Assembly: GCA_036336695.1 (NCBI GenBank)
Contig: JAYZFQ010000064.1
Span: forward strand, 1-47,054
DNA: 47,054 bases
Source of the DNA: GCA-2729515 sp036336695
Lineage (GTDB): Bacteria; Myxococcota_A; UBA9160; SMWR01
Direction: 5' to 3'
Within the stretch, counting starts at the first letter, position 1. Each line of letters begins with the position of its first letter. A model generated the notes under the pieces. The model had not been told where the DNA came from, searched no databases, and saw only the letters and a list, made by a program, of their open reading frames with translations. Shown here in pieces: positions 7,908 through 16,367 of the stretch. A program made the translations under genes and the position numbers.

Positions 7908-10900
7908 ATGGCCGAAATCGATCGTCGCGACTTCCTGAAGCTAGTCGGTGTCGGTGCGGGTACGGCCGCGGCGAGCAGCGGTTGCTATCGCTACTCCGAC
8001 CTTCCCGAAAAGCTGATCCCCTACGTCGTGCAGCCCGAGGAGATCACGCCGGGCATCGCCGTCGATTATGCCTCGACCTGCGTGGAATGCCCCAGCGCGT
8101 GCGGACTCCACGTGCGCACGCGCGAGGGTCGACCGGTGAAGCTCGAGGGGAACCCGGACCACCCGGTGAACGAGGGCGCGCTGTGTGCTCGGGGGCAGGC
8201 GAGCATCGGCCGGACCTACCACCCCGACCGGTGCCGCGGGCCGATGCGCCGGGGGCCCGACGGTGTCCTGGCGCCGATCTCCTGGGACGAGGCGACGACA
8301 CTTCTCGCGGAGAAGCTGACGGCCGCCGGTTCCGAGGCCCGCTTCCTCACCCCGCCGATGGGCCCGACGCTTTCCGGGCTGCTGGATCACTTCGTCGAGA
8401 TCACCGGCGGTGGCCCCCGCGTCGAGTACGTGGCCTACTACCAGGGGGCGCTGCGCGAGGCCGCCGCGGAGGTATTCGGCCAGCCTGCCCAGCCGCTCTT
8501 CGATCTGACCGGCACGGATTTCGTCCTCGATTTCGGAAGTGACTTCCTCGACTCGGGCCCCTCGCCCGTCGAGCACCAGCGCCAGCTGAAGCAGGCGCGC
8601 GACGTCCAGACGGCGGCGGGTCGCGAGGCGCGCTTCGTCTACGTGGGGCCGCGCCTCTCGACGACGGCGGGAAACGCCGACGAGTGGGTGGCGCCGAAAC
8701 CGGGGAGCGAGGGACTCCTGGCCCTGTCGGTGGCGAAGGTGGCCTTCGACGAGCGACGCCGCAGCGGGAAGCCGGTGGGCGGAGATGCGGCCCTGGTGGG
8801 CGGATTGCTCGCCGATTTCGAGCCGAGTGCCGTGGCCGACCGCACGGGCATCTCGGCGGACCGGATCACCCGTCTCGGGAAGGCCGCCGCGGCGGCCCAG
8901 CGCGCCATCGCACTTCCCCCGGGTCCCGGCCTCGAGGGGAGCAACGCCGTTGCGGTGAATGCTGCGGTCCTGCTCCTCGACGCCGTTCTCGGCGCCGTCG
9001 GCGAGAGCGTGAGCCTCGCCCCGGTGCCGGACGCTGCCAGCTACGCGGCGGTGAAGCGCCTGACCGACGACATGCGGGCGGGACGCGTCGACGTCCTTTT
9101 GCTGGGCGATGACAACCCCGTCTACTCGTTGCCCGAACTCGGATTTTCCGACGCACTGCAAGAGGTCGGTCTCGTCGTCTCCTTGTGCCCCACACAGGAC
9201 GAGACGGGAGAACTCGCGGACCTGGTGCTCCCGGACCACACGCCGCTCGAGTCCTGGGGCGACGCCGCGCCGCGCCCGGGTGTGCGCTCCATCATTCAGC
9301 CCACTCTCCGTCCGCTCTACGACACCCAGGCGTTGGGAGACACGCTCCTCGAGGTCGGGCGGAAGATGGGCGTTGCCGACAAGCTGCCCGAGGGCAGCTT
9401 CCGCCAGGTGCTCGAGGCGGCCTGGTCCGATACCGACTGGCGCGCCGCGCTCGGCCGTGGTGGCGTCTTCACGACCGTGGCTCCCCAGGGCGGGACCGTG
9501 CGAAGCAGCGCGTCGAAGCTCGTGGCAGGCGAGGCGAAGTTGGACGGGGAGGGCGATTTCGTCCTGCTCTCCCAGCCCTCGCCGCTTCTCTACGACGGCC
9601 GCGGTGCCAGCCTGCCCTGGCTGCAGGAGACGCCCGACCCGGTGACGAAGATCGCGTGGCAGTCGTGGTTGGAAGTGAACCGGGACACCGCGAAGAAGCT
9701 GGGCATCACCGAGGGTGATGTGGTGACGCTCGAAACGGCCGCCGGTTCGGCGGAGATTCCGATCTTTCCTCGCGGCGGCATCCGCGAGGACGTGGTCGCC
9801 CTCGCCGCAGGGCAGGGTCACACGGTGGGTCGCTTCGCTTCCCGCTCCGAGGACGGCAAGCCCGGTGAAATGCGCGGGGTGAGCGCGTTTGCCTTGCTTC
9901 CGGGCATGACCAATGAATCCGGCGGGCGGGCCTGGCTCACCACGAAGGTACGCCTCGCGCCCACCGGGAAGCAGAGCCGACTCGCGAACACCCAGCGGAG
10001 CGACAACAAGCGTCTCCGACAGCTCGCCGAGTCCGTCACGCTGGCAGAGCTTGCCCGCGGCGACTGGAATGCCGAGGCGCGCGGCGAGCCCCACGGAGCC
10101 CACAACGAGGCCGATCACGGCGGCGGCAACTACGAGGCCCACCACGCGCCCGCCGCGGGGCACGGCGATGAACACGCCGGGTCCGGTTCGGGTCACGGGG
10201 ATGCCGCGGCAGCCGCCGCCGGCGGGCACGCCGTGGCCCACGAAATTCACCGGCCCTTCGATCCCGCCGACGATGCTTACGACGACAGCGCGTATCGCTG
10301 GGGCATGTCGATCGACCTGGACCGCTGCAGTGGCTGCAGTGCTTGCGTGGTGGCGTGTTCCATCGAGAACAACGTCCCGAACGTCGGGGAGGAGGCCGTT
10401 CTCCGGAACCGGCAGATGCAGTGGCTGCGCATCGAGCGCTACGTCGGCGAAGGGAACAAGGACCTCATCGCAGGCCGGAAGCGCCCCGACGATCTCGAAA
10501 ACGTGGGTGAAGTCGATATCCGGCACTCGCCGATGCTCTGCCAGCAGTGCGGTGCCGCCCCCTGCGAGCCGGTATGTCCGGTTCTGGCCACGTACCACAC
10601 GGGTGAGGGCCTGAACGCGATGATCTACAACCGCTGCATCGGCACGCGGTACTGCTCGAACAACTGCCCGTACAAGGTGCGTCGCTTCAACTGGTTCGAC
10701 TACGCCATTCACGACTTCCCTGAACCGATGCAGTTGATGCTGAACCCCGACGTGACGGTTCGGGGCCAGGGTGTGATGGAGAAGTGCACGTTCTGCGTGC
10801 AGCGGATCCAGGGAGCGCGACAACTCGCCAAGGACGAAGCTCGACCCATTGCAGACGGGGAAGCCGTTCCGGCCTGCGCCCAGACCTGCCCGAGCGACGC

Positions 10901-11063
10901 CATCGTCTTCGGAAATCTCAAGGACGCCAAGAGCGAGGCGCGAGTCCATGTGCGGGAAAACGAGGGCCGTGCGTACCACGCGCTCCAGGTGCTGAATACG
11001 AGACCTGGAATCACCTACCTGGCCCAGGTCGAGCGGTCGGAAGACGGGGAGGATCACGGATGA
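7908..11063 (+). CDS. actB: ActB, iron-sulfur/molybdopterin-like subunit of alternative complex III
   Basis: A 1051-residue fusion of a molybdopterin-oxidoreductase-like domain (B1) and an iron-sulfur domain (B2). A Tat signal (RRDFLK, residues 6-11) is followed by a lipobox-like SSGC (C26). B1 keeps a Cx2Cx3Cx27C set (C58, C61, C65, C93), the position of the [4Fe-4S] cluster of molybdoenzymes; ACIII structures are generally described as lacking molybdenum cofactor here. B2 has ferredoxin-like motifs CSGCSACVVAC (about 806), CQQCGAAPCEPVC (about 877), CIGTRYCSNNC (about 909), CTFC (about 959) and CAQTC (about 989), fitting three [4Fe-4S] and one [3Fe-4S] cluster. Between B1 and B2, residues about 725-784 form a low-complexity Gly/Ala/His linker with about eleven histidines. 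The start ATG follows a weak GGGGAAC; the stop overlaps the actC start (ATGA). Confidence 0.95.
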   Translation: MAEIDRRDFLKLVGVGAGTAAASSGCYRYSDLPEKLIPYVVQPEEITPGIAVDYASTCVECPSACGLHVRTREGRPVKLEGNPDHPVNEGALCARGQASIGRTYHPDRCRGPMRRGPDGVLAPISWDEATTLLAEKLTAAGSEARFLTPPMGPTLSGLLDHFVEITGGGPRVEYVAYYQGALREAAAEVFGQPAQPLFDLTGTDFVLDFGSDFLDSGPSPVEHQRQLKQARDVQTAAGREARFVYVGPRLSTTAGNADEWVAPKPGSEGLLALSVAKVAFDERRRSGKPVGGDAALVGGLLADFEPSAVADRTGISADRITRLGKAAAAAQRAIALPPGPGLEGSNAVAVNAAVLLLDAVLGAVGESVSLAPVPDAASYAAVKRLTDDMRAGRVDVLLLGDDNPVYSLPELGFSDALQEVGLVVSLCPTQDETGELADLVLPDHTPLESWGDAAPRPGVRSIIQPTLRPLYDTQALGDTLLEVGRKMGVADKLPEGSFRQVLEAAWSDTDWRAALGRGGVFTTVAPQGGTVRSSASKLVAGEAKLDGEGDFVLLSQPSPLLYDGRGASLPWLQETPDPVTKIAWQSWLEVNRDTAKKLGITEGDVVTLETAAGSAEIPIFPRGGIREDVVALAAGQGHTVGRFASRSEDGKPGEMRGVSAFALLPGMTNESGGRAWLTTKVRLAPTGKQSRLANTQRSDNKRLRQLAESVTLAELARGDWNAEARGEPHGAHNEADHGGGNYEAHHAPAAGHGDEHAGSGSGHGDAAAAAAGGHAVAHEIHRPFDPADDAYDDSAYRWGMSIDLDRCSGCSACVVACSIENNVPNVGEEAVLRNRQMQWLRIERYVGEGNKDLIAGRKRPDDLENVGEVDIRHSPMLCQQCGAAPCEPVCPVLATYHTGEGLNAMIYNRCIGTRYCSNNCPYKVRRFNWFDYAIHDFPEPMQLMLNPDVTVRGQGVMEKCTFCVQRIQGARQLAKDEARPIADGEAVPACAQTCPSDAIVFGNLKDAKSEARVHVRENEGRAYHALQVLNTRPGITYLAQVERSEDGEDHG

Positions 11064-12430
11064 CACCGCCTCCCGCCGAATCCGTAGCCGCCATGATCCG
11101 GCCGGGCGCCGCGCCCCCGGATTCGCCCGTCAACCGCGACCTGCTGCGGGTGATGGACGGGACTTCCGTCGGCTACTGGATCCTGGTGCTGGTCGCGGCC
11201 GGTTTCGTTGGCCTCGCCGCAGGCATCTGGATCTGGCAGGTCTACGAGGGCCTGGGAATTGCCGGCTACAAGCACCCCGTCTTCTGGGGCGCGTACATCG
11301 TCACCTTCGTGTTCTGGGTCGGCATTGCCCACGCCGGGACACTGATTTCCGCCATCCTCTACCTGTTCCGCGCCAAGTGGCGGAACGCGATCAACCGCAG
11401 CGCCGAGATGATGACCGTGGTCGCCGTCCTCACGGCGGCCCAGTTTCTCGGGATCCACGTCGGCCGCATCTGGAAGTCGTATTTCATCCTTCCGTACCCG
11501 AACCAGCGCGGCCTGTGGGTGAACTTCAAGAGTCCGTTGCTCTGGGACACGTTCGCGATCACGACGTACCTGACGATTTCCGTTCTGTTCCTCTTCGTCG
11601 GTTTGATCCCCGACTTCGCGATCGCTCGGGACCGTGCATCGGGGTGGCGGAAGCTGCTCTACTCGCTGTTGGCCGGAGGATGGCAGGGAACGTCGCGCCA
11701 GTGGAAGGCGCACAACCGGAGCGTGCTCCATCTCTCCGGATTGGCGACCCCCCTGGTTCTGTCGGTGCACAGCGTGGTTTCCTGGGACTTCGCCATGTCG
11801 ATCGTTCCGGGTTGGCACGCCACGGTGTTCGGTCCCTACTTCGTCGCGGGCGCGATCTTCTCCGGCTTCGCCATGGTGCTCACGGTGATGATTCCGATGC
11901 GGCGGATCTACGGCCTCGATGCGTACATCACCGACTATCACCTGGAGAACATGTCGAGGTTCCTGCTCCTCACCTCGACGATCGTCGCCTACGCCTACGG
12001 CTCCGAGTACTTCATCGCCTGGTACGGCGGTGTCGAAGTCGAACAGACCAATTTCTGGTTGCGCGCGTTCGGTCCCTACTGGATCAGCACCTGGATCATG
12101 ATCCTGTGCAACGGCGTGTTCCCACAGCTGTTGTGGATCCCGAAACTCAGGACCAATGTCGCGTTCCTCTTCGTGCTTTCCGTCCTGATCAACATCGGGA
12201 TGTGGTTCGAGCGCTACGTCATCATCATCACGGGCCTGTCGCGGGAGCACGACCCCGCGGTGTGGGGCATCTACACGCCGAGCTACGCGGAGCTGGGGAT
12301 CGTCGCGGGGAGCTTCGGCTTCTTCGCGCTCCTGTTCCTGCTGCTGATCAAGATCGTGCCGGTCGTGGCGATCGCCGAGGTGAAGGAAACCGTGATCCAC
12401 GAGCGCATGCACGGCAAGGGGGCGCACTGA
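11060..12430 (+). CDS. actC: ActC, NrfD/PsrC-like integral membrane subunit of alternative complex III
   Basis: A 456-residue polytopic membrane protein of the NrfD/PsrC family with about ten hydrophobic segments, beginning near GYWILVLVAAGFVGLAAG. In ACIII it carries a quinol site next to the ActB iron-sulfur domain. It holds family-like segments such as FWVGIAHAGTLISAILYLFR, HSVVSWDFAMSIVPGWH and ITGLSREHDP. The ATG at 11060 overlaps the actB stop as ATGA and is preceded by GGGGAGG with seven-base spacing. The first 25 residues are a hydrophilic Pro/Ala-rich extension, as in other ActC proteins. It ends in TGATG, overlapping actD by one base. It is a paralogue of actF in the same operon. 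Confidence 0.95.
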   Translation: MTPPPAESVAAMIRPGAAPPDSPVNRDLLRVMDGTSVGYWILVLVAAGFVGLAAGIWIWQVYEGLGIAGYKHPVFWGAYIVTFVFWVGIAHAGTLISAILYLFRAKWRNAINRSAEMMTVVAVLTAAQFLGIHVGRIWKSYFILPYPNQRGLWVNFKSPLLWDTFAITTYLTISVLFLFVGLIPDFAIARDRASGWRKLLYSLLAGGWQGTSRQWKAHNRSVLHLSGLATPLVLSVHSVVSWDFAMSIVPGWHATVFGPYFVAGAIFSGFAMVLTVMIPMRRIYGLDAYITDYHLENMSRFLLLTSTIVAYAYGSEYFIAWYGGVEVEQTNFWLRAFGPYWISTWIMILCNGVFPQLLWIPKLRTNVAFLFVLSVLINIGMWFERYVIIITGLSREHDPAVWGIYTPSYAELGIVAGSFGFFALLFLLLIKIVPVVAIAEVKETVIHERMHGKGAH

Positions 12431-12933
12431 TGCCGACACTGCGTGGCGCCTTCGATCGACCGGACACCATTGCCGGGGCCATCACCCAGCTCAAGGGCCG
12501 CGGGTACACCGATCTCGAGACCTATGCGCCGGCTCCTTTCGCGGAAGTCGACGATGCCGTGATCGAGAAACCCAGCCTCGTGCGCCTCTTCACCCTGGTC
12601 GGCGGCCTTACCGGAGTCGTGACCGGCTATGCCCTCACGATCTGGATGGCCAACGACTGGCAGATGATGCTGGGCGGGAAGCCGTTCACGTCCATTCCGC
12701 CCTACACGATCATCGCCTTCGAGCTCACGATTCTCTTCGGTGGCGTACTCACCGTGCTGGGCCTCTTCGGAATCGGGCGCCTCTATCCCCGCAAGCTCGA
12801 CGCGGCCTACGATCCACGCTTTTCCGCCGAGGAGTTCGCGCTGGTCGTCGCCTGCGAAGACCGCGATGTCGGCGAGATCGAGGAGTTGATGCGCACGCAT
12901 GGCGCACAGGAGGTGACGCTTGTCGAGTCGTAG
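12430..12933 (+). CDS. actD: ActD, DUF3341 membrane subunit of alternative complex III
   Basis: A 167-residue DUF3341 protein with two transmembrane helices (about 53-72 and 95-115) flanked by an N-terminal soluble part starting MPTLRGAFDRPDTIAGAI and a C-terminal soluble part. In ACIII this subunit packs against ActC and ActF and binds no known cofactor. The motif YAPAPFAEVDDA followed by the first helix is characteristic of the family. The ATG overlaps the actC stop (TGATG), and its own 3' end overlaps the beginning of actE by 14 bases, so translation of the three is coupled. Confidence 0.93.
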   Translation: MPTLRGAFDRPDTIAGAITQLKGRGYTDLETYAPAPFAEVDDAVIEKPSLVRLFTLVGGLTGVVTGYALTIWMANDWQMMLGGKPFTSIPPYTIIAFELTILFGGVLTVLGLFGIGRLYPRKLDAAYDPRFSAEEFALVVACEDRDVGEIEELMRTHGAQEVTLVES

Positions 12934-13504
12934 CCGACGCATGCGCAATCTCTACGTGCTCGGCGCCCTGCTGCTCACCACGTCCATCGGCTGCTGGGAA
13001 CAGTGGTCGGTCGACTGGTTCCCGCAGATGAAGTGGCAGATCGCGGTCCAGCCCTTCGAGCGCACCATGCACGAGGGAAAGGTCGATCCCTTCCTGCCGC
13101 CCGAAGGGACGGTCCCCGTCGGCGCGCCGGGGGTGCCGGTGATGGACAAGATGGACGAGGCGGCCCAGTCGGCCGTGGCGAACCCGCAGCCCGCGACCCT
13201 GGCTTCCCTGGAGAACGGTCGCGAGCAGTACCAGATCTTCTGCGCCACGTGTCACGGCCCCACCGGTGCCGGGGACGGGGCGGTCAGCATGATGGGACCC
13301 ATCCAGGGTCCCTTCGCGGGCGTCCTGCCGATCAGCGGGCCCGCCAGCATCGTGCGGGTGCGTACGGACGGGCACCTGTATGCCACGATTCGGTACGGCC
13401 GGCGGCGGATGCCGTCGTACCAGCGGATCGACGAAAACAGCCGCTGGGACATCGTGAACTACGTGCGGTACCTGAACGGCCAGGAAGGGGTGGCGGCGAA
13501 GTGA
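12920..13504 (+). CDS. actE: ActE, monoheme cytochrome c lipoprotein of alternative complex III
   Basis: A 194-residue cytochrome c subunit. The start is TTG at 12920: an AGGAGG sits about seven bases upstream inside actD, whereas the next in-frame ATG at 12941 is too far from any ribosome-binding site. A short hydrophobic stretch ends in SIGC, a lipobox with C25, so the mature protein is membrane-anchored by lipid on the periplasmic face. One heme site, CATCH (108-112), is present, with M164 in RRRMPSYQ as the likely sixth ligand. It passes electrons from ActA/ActB to a downstream acceptor, probably a terminal oxidase, but no oxidase genes are in the window. It overlaps actF by four bases (GTGA). 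Confidence 0.94.
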   Translation: MSSRSRRMRNLYVLGALLLTTSIGCWEQWSVDWFPQMKWQIAVQPFERTMHEGKVDPFLPPEGTVPVGAPGVPVMDKMDEAAQSAVANPQPATLASLENGREQYQIFCATCHGPTGAGDGAVSMMGPIQGPFAGVLPISGPASIVRVRTDGHLYATIRYGRRRMPSYQRIDENSRWDIVNYVRYLNGQEGVAAK

Positions 13505-14772
13505 CCGGCGCTTCCGTCTATCGTGCAAACCCGCGCCCCCTGCCGAGCGCCCTGGTGGGTGTCTGTGGCGTGATGATCGCGCTCGGCGTGATCGCCTTCT
13601 TCGTCGGCCTGGCGAGCGATCCCGCGACCATGTGGCGCGCCTACCACGTGAACTTCCTCTACTTCGCGGGGCTTGCCCAGGGAGGGCTCGCCCTCGCCTG
13701 CGCCCTCGTGATCATCGGCGCCCGCTGGGCCGGACCGGTGCGCCACGTTGCCGAGGGGCTTGCGGCCTGGGTCCCGATCACCTTCGTGCTGGCGGTGATC
13801 GGTTTCTTCGGGGGCGAGTACGTGTTCGCCCACTGGTGGCACGGGGCGCCCTATCCGAAGCAGGACTGGCTGACGCCCGGCCGGGTCTATGGCACCGACC
13901 TGACGATCCTGGGGGTGGGAGCGATCCTGTCGATCGCCTACCTCCGCGCATCCTTCCGGCCGGCGCTCGAGGGGGCGGCGGACCGGGACGGACCCTGCAA
14001 GGGGATGTTCGCGCGTTGGACCCGCAACTGGCAGGGCCAGTCCGCGGAGTGGGAGGCCTCGCGCAAGCGCCTCGCGGTGCTCGCCCCGCTCGTCGCCCTG
14101 CTGTTTGCCTTCGGCTACGGGATGATCGGTTTCGACCAGGTGATGTCGCTCACGCCGACCTGGTTCTCGAACCTGTTCCCCTGGTACTTCGCCTGGGGCG
14201 GCTTCCTGTCCGCGGTCGCGATGACCGCGCTGCTGTGTGTCTTGCTGCGCCGGGCGCCGGGCTGGGAGGACGAGATCACGCCCGCGCGACTCCACGACCT
14301 GGGCAAGATGATCTTCGCCTTCTCGATCTTCTGGATGTACCTCTTCTTCTCCCAGTACATCGTGATCTGGTACGGCAACCTTCCCGAAGAGACGCAGTTC
14401 TTCCAGGCGCGGCTCGGCTCCCAGTTCATCCAGGACACCTGGGACTGGCAGTCCCAGCGCCTCGATGAGCCCTACGTGAAGTTGGCGCTCACCGCCTGGT
14501 TCGCGTGCTGGTGGGTGCCGTTCTGGGTGCTGCTGGGCCAGGCGCCGAAGCGGACGCCCCAGATCCTCGGCACCGTGGCGTTCATCGTGCTGTGCGGATT
14601 CTGGCTCGAGCGCAACATGCTCGTCTGGCCTTCGCTGGTTCCCGACGACGGTTCGTCGTGGTTCGGTCCGATCCAGATCGGCATCGCTCTGGGCTTCCTC
14701 GGCGCGTTCGTGCTGGTCCAACTCGTCTTCCACCGCCTCTTCCCCACGCTTCCCCTGCCCGCCAAGGACTGA
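13501..14772 (+). CDS. actF: ActF, NrfD-like membrane subunit of alternative complex III
   Basis: A 423-residue polytopic membrane protein, a paralogue of ActC, with about ten predicted helices. The start is GTG overlapping the actE stop as GTGA, with AAGGGG upstream. Recognisable segments include MWRAYHVNFLYFAGLAQGG near the N-terminus, FGYGMIGFDQVMSLTPTW in the middle and FFSQYIVIWYGNLPEET, typical of ActF. In ACIII it forms a pseudo-symmetric membrane pair with ActC. This is the last act gene here: actG, present in some operons, and cytochrome oxidase genes are not found downstream, where a rhomboid gene with its own promoter-like box follows after 27 bases. Confidence 0.93.
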   Translation: MTGASVYRANPRPLPSALVGVCGVMIALGVIAFFVGLASDPATMWRAYHVNFLYFAGLAQGGLALACALVIIGARWAGPVRHVAEGLAAWVPITFVLAVIGFFGGEYVFAHWWHGAPYPKQDWLTPGRVYGTDLTILGVGAILSIAYLRASFRPALEGAADRDGPCKGMFARWTRNWQGQSAEWEASRKRLAVLAPLVALLFAFGYGMIGFDQVMSLTPTWFSNLFPWYFAWGGFLSAVAMTALLCVLLRRAPGWEDEITPARLHDLGKMIFAFSIFWMYLFFSQYIVIWYGNLPEETQFFQARLGSQFIQDTWDWQSQRLDEPYVKLALTAWFACWWVPFWVLLGQAPKRTPQILGTVAFIVLCGFWLERNMLVWPSLVPDDGSSWFGPIQIGIALGFLGAFVLVQLVFHRLFPTLPLPAKD

Positions 14773-14787
14773 TCCGGCGCCGGCGGG

Positions 14788-14793
14788 TAAGCT
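14788..14793 (+). promoter_or_regulatory. -10-like box (TAAGCT) 6 nt before the rhomboid ATG
   Basis: TAAGCT is followed by TTCCCC and the ATG at 14800; there is no Shine-Dalgarno. It fits a leaderless start, although readthrough from actF 27 bases upstream is also possible. Confidence 0.35.
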
Positions 14794-14799
14794 TTCCCC

Positions 14800-16194
14800 A
14801 TGCCCGCGATCGAAGAGCCGGTCGAAGAGGTCCGCCTCCGCCCAGGGCCGAACATCGCGTTCGACAGTGCGGGCTTCGCCCACCCGGCGGGTCCGAAAAG
14901 CCCGCGAAGCGAATACACGCGCTACGGCGAGGTGACCCACATCGGGGCGTCCGACCGCGGCGTCTGGATTGCCTCGGAGCGGGATCTCGTCGTCATTCCC
15001 CGGGAACGCTTCGCCGCAGCCGGCGAGGAAACGCGCCTCGTCCACTCCCTGGTCCGGCGGATCCGCCGGCTTCCCGACGGCGAAGCCCGGGTGGCGCGCA
15101 TGGCCGCGATCGATGCCTTTGCGGGTCCGGAGAAGCCGGCGCTGGCGACCTTCGGCCTGGTGGCGCTCTGTGCGCTCGTGTTCGCCCTCGATTGGGCGTT
15201 CCATCCCGAGATCCACCTGGTCGGTTCCTTCAGCCCGCGCCTGGCTCTGGACGGCGACCTGTGGCGGGTCGCCACGGGCAACCTCCTCCACGGTTTTCTC
15301 CTGCACTTCGCGCTCAACATCTTCGGCCTCTACATCCTGGGGCGGATGGTCGAGCGAGCGCTCGGGGCCGAGCGAACCCTGTGTGTCATGGGAGGCGCCG
15401 CCCTGGGTTCGATGGGGTGGAGCGGATGGCTGGCGCCCACCGACGTCGTCGGCGTCTCGGGGGTCGTGCTCGGCCTGGCGGGCGCTCTGGTCTGGATGGA
15501 GTGGCGCCGGCGCGCGGAACTGCCCGCGTGGTGGCGCTTTCCCCGTCGGTTGCGCCAGGTCCTGGCCGTCGCCCTCGTGGCGGACCTGGGGCTGGGCTTC
15601 TTCATTCCCATCGTTGCCGGTGCGGCACACTTCGGCGGCTTCGTCGGCGGGGTGATCGCGGCGGCGCTGGTGACCCGCGACGGCCTGCTGCGCGGCCCCG
15701 GCACGTTCGCGCGGTTGTCCGCCCGGGGCATCCTGGCGGTGACGGCCCTGTCCGTGGTCGTCGCGGGCCTGCAGCTGGCCCGGGACGATTACGTGGCCTG
15801 GCACGCGACCCGGCTTGGCACTTTCGACGACATCGGCCCGCTGGAACTCAACAACGCGGCGTGGTTCATCGCGATCGACGACGACGCCACCCAGGCCCAG
15901 TTCGAGGCGGCGCTGAAGCTCGCCGAGCGTGCCGTCGCCGAGACGGGGGGCGAGCATCCCGCCATGCTCGACACCCTGGCCGAGCTCCAGTTCCAGCTCG
16001 GAGACGCCGCGGCGGCCCTGGAGACGATCGATCGGGCCATCGCCCTCGATCCCGAGGAGTCCTACTACCGGGAGCAGCGCCGGCGCTTTACCGGCGAGCG
16101 GCCCGTCCACGACCGGCCGCCCGATCCGCTGCTGCGGCCCCGCGACCGACCGCTGCCGCCGCCCGCGTCCAGCGAGGACGAGTCCCAGGCGTGA
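14800..16194 (+). CDS. Rhomboid-family intramembrane serine protease with C-terminal TPR-like tail
   Basis: A 464-residue protein. Residues 1-110 are soluble and unassigned. Residues about 115-335 are a rhomboid membrane domain with LLHGFLLHFALNIFGLYILG (H164, H169, N173), the catalytic serine in GVSG (S220) and the catalytic histidine in GAAHFGGF (H277). The catalytic dyad is intact, so it should cleave transmembrane substrates. Residues about 360-430 (FEAALKLAERAVAE through AALETIDRAIALDPEE) look like one or two TPR repeats, so the protein may bind a partner in the cytoplasm or periplasm. The last residues, PPASSEDESQA, are encoded inside the first partial copy of a 68-bp tandem repeat, so its C-terminus has been shaped by that duplication. 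It converges on a degenerate MBL-fold gene. Confidence 0.88.
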   Translation: MPAIEEPVEEVRLRPGPNIAFDSAGFAHPAGPKSPRSEYTRYGEVTHIGASDRGVWIASERDLVVIPRERFAAAGEETRLVHSLVRRIRRLPDGEARVARMAAIDAFAGPEKPALATFGLVALCALVFALDWAFHPEIHLVGSFSPRLALDGDLWRVATGNLLHGFLLHFALNIFGLYILGRMVERALGAERTLCVMGGAALGSMGWSGWLAPTDVVGVSGVVLGLAGALVWMEWRRRAELPAWWRFPRRLRQVLAVALVADLGLGFFIPIVAGAAHFGGFVGGVIAAALVTRDGLLRGPGTFARLSARGILAVTALSVVVAGLQLARDDYVAWHATRLGTFDDIGPLELNNAAWFIAIDDDATQAQFEAALKLAERAVAETGGEHPAMLDTLAELQFQLGDAAAALETIDRAIALDPEESYYREQRRRFTGERPVHDRPPDPLLRPRDRPLPPPASSEDESQA

Positions 16195-16367
16195 TTGCCT
16201 CGGCGTCTTCCACGATCACCACTTCGCCGCCCGCGTCGAGCGAGGACGCGCCCCGGGCGTGATTGCCGCGGCGTCTTCCACGATCACCACTTCGCCGCCT
16301 GCGTCTAGCGAGGACGCGCCCCGGGCGTGATTTCCTCGGCGTCTTCCGCGATCACCACTTCGCCGTC
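16157..16367. repeat. 68-bp tandem repeat, about 3.1 copies, at a convergent gene junction
   Basis: Full units lie at 16191-16258 and 16259-16326 and differ at three of 68 bases. A 5' partial unit (16157-16190) and a 3' partial unit (16327-16367, three differences in 41) flank them. The array spans the end of the rhomboid gene and the end of the convergent MBL-like gene. Every unit end encodes the same ASSED...A tail and TGA stop on the forward strand, while the reverse-strand TAG at 16307-16305 exists only in the second full unit. Each unit contains short inverted repeats (GTGAT/ATCAC and GCGTC/GACGC). Confidence 0.95.

Noticed and set aside
7941..11066. 1041-codon reverse-strand ORF opposite actB
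   Set aside because: It is a shadow of actB in GC-rich DNA; actB has full cysteine motifs and operon overlaps, while the reverse translation has no recognisable domain and odd composition.
16157..16367. CRISPR-like array
   Set aside because: The units are contiguous with no unique spacers and encode gene ends; it is a plain tandem repeat.
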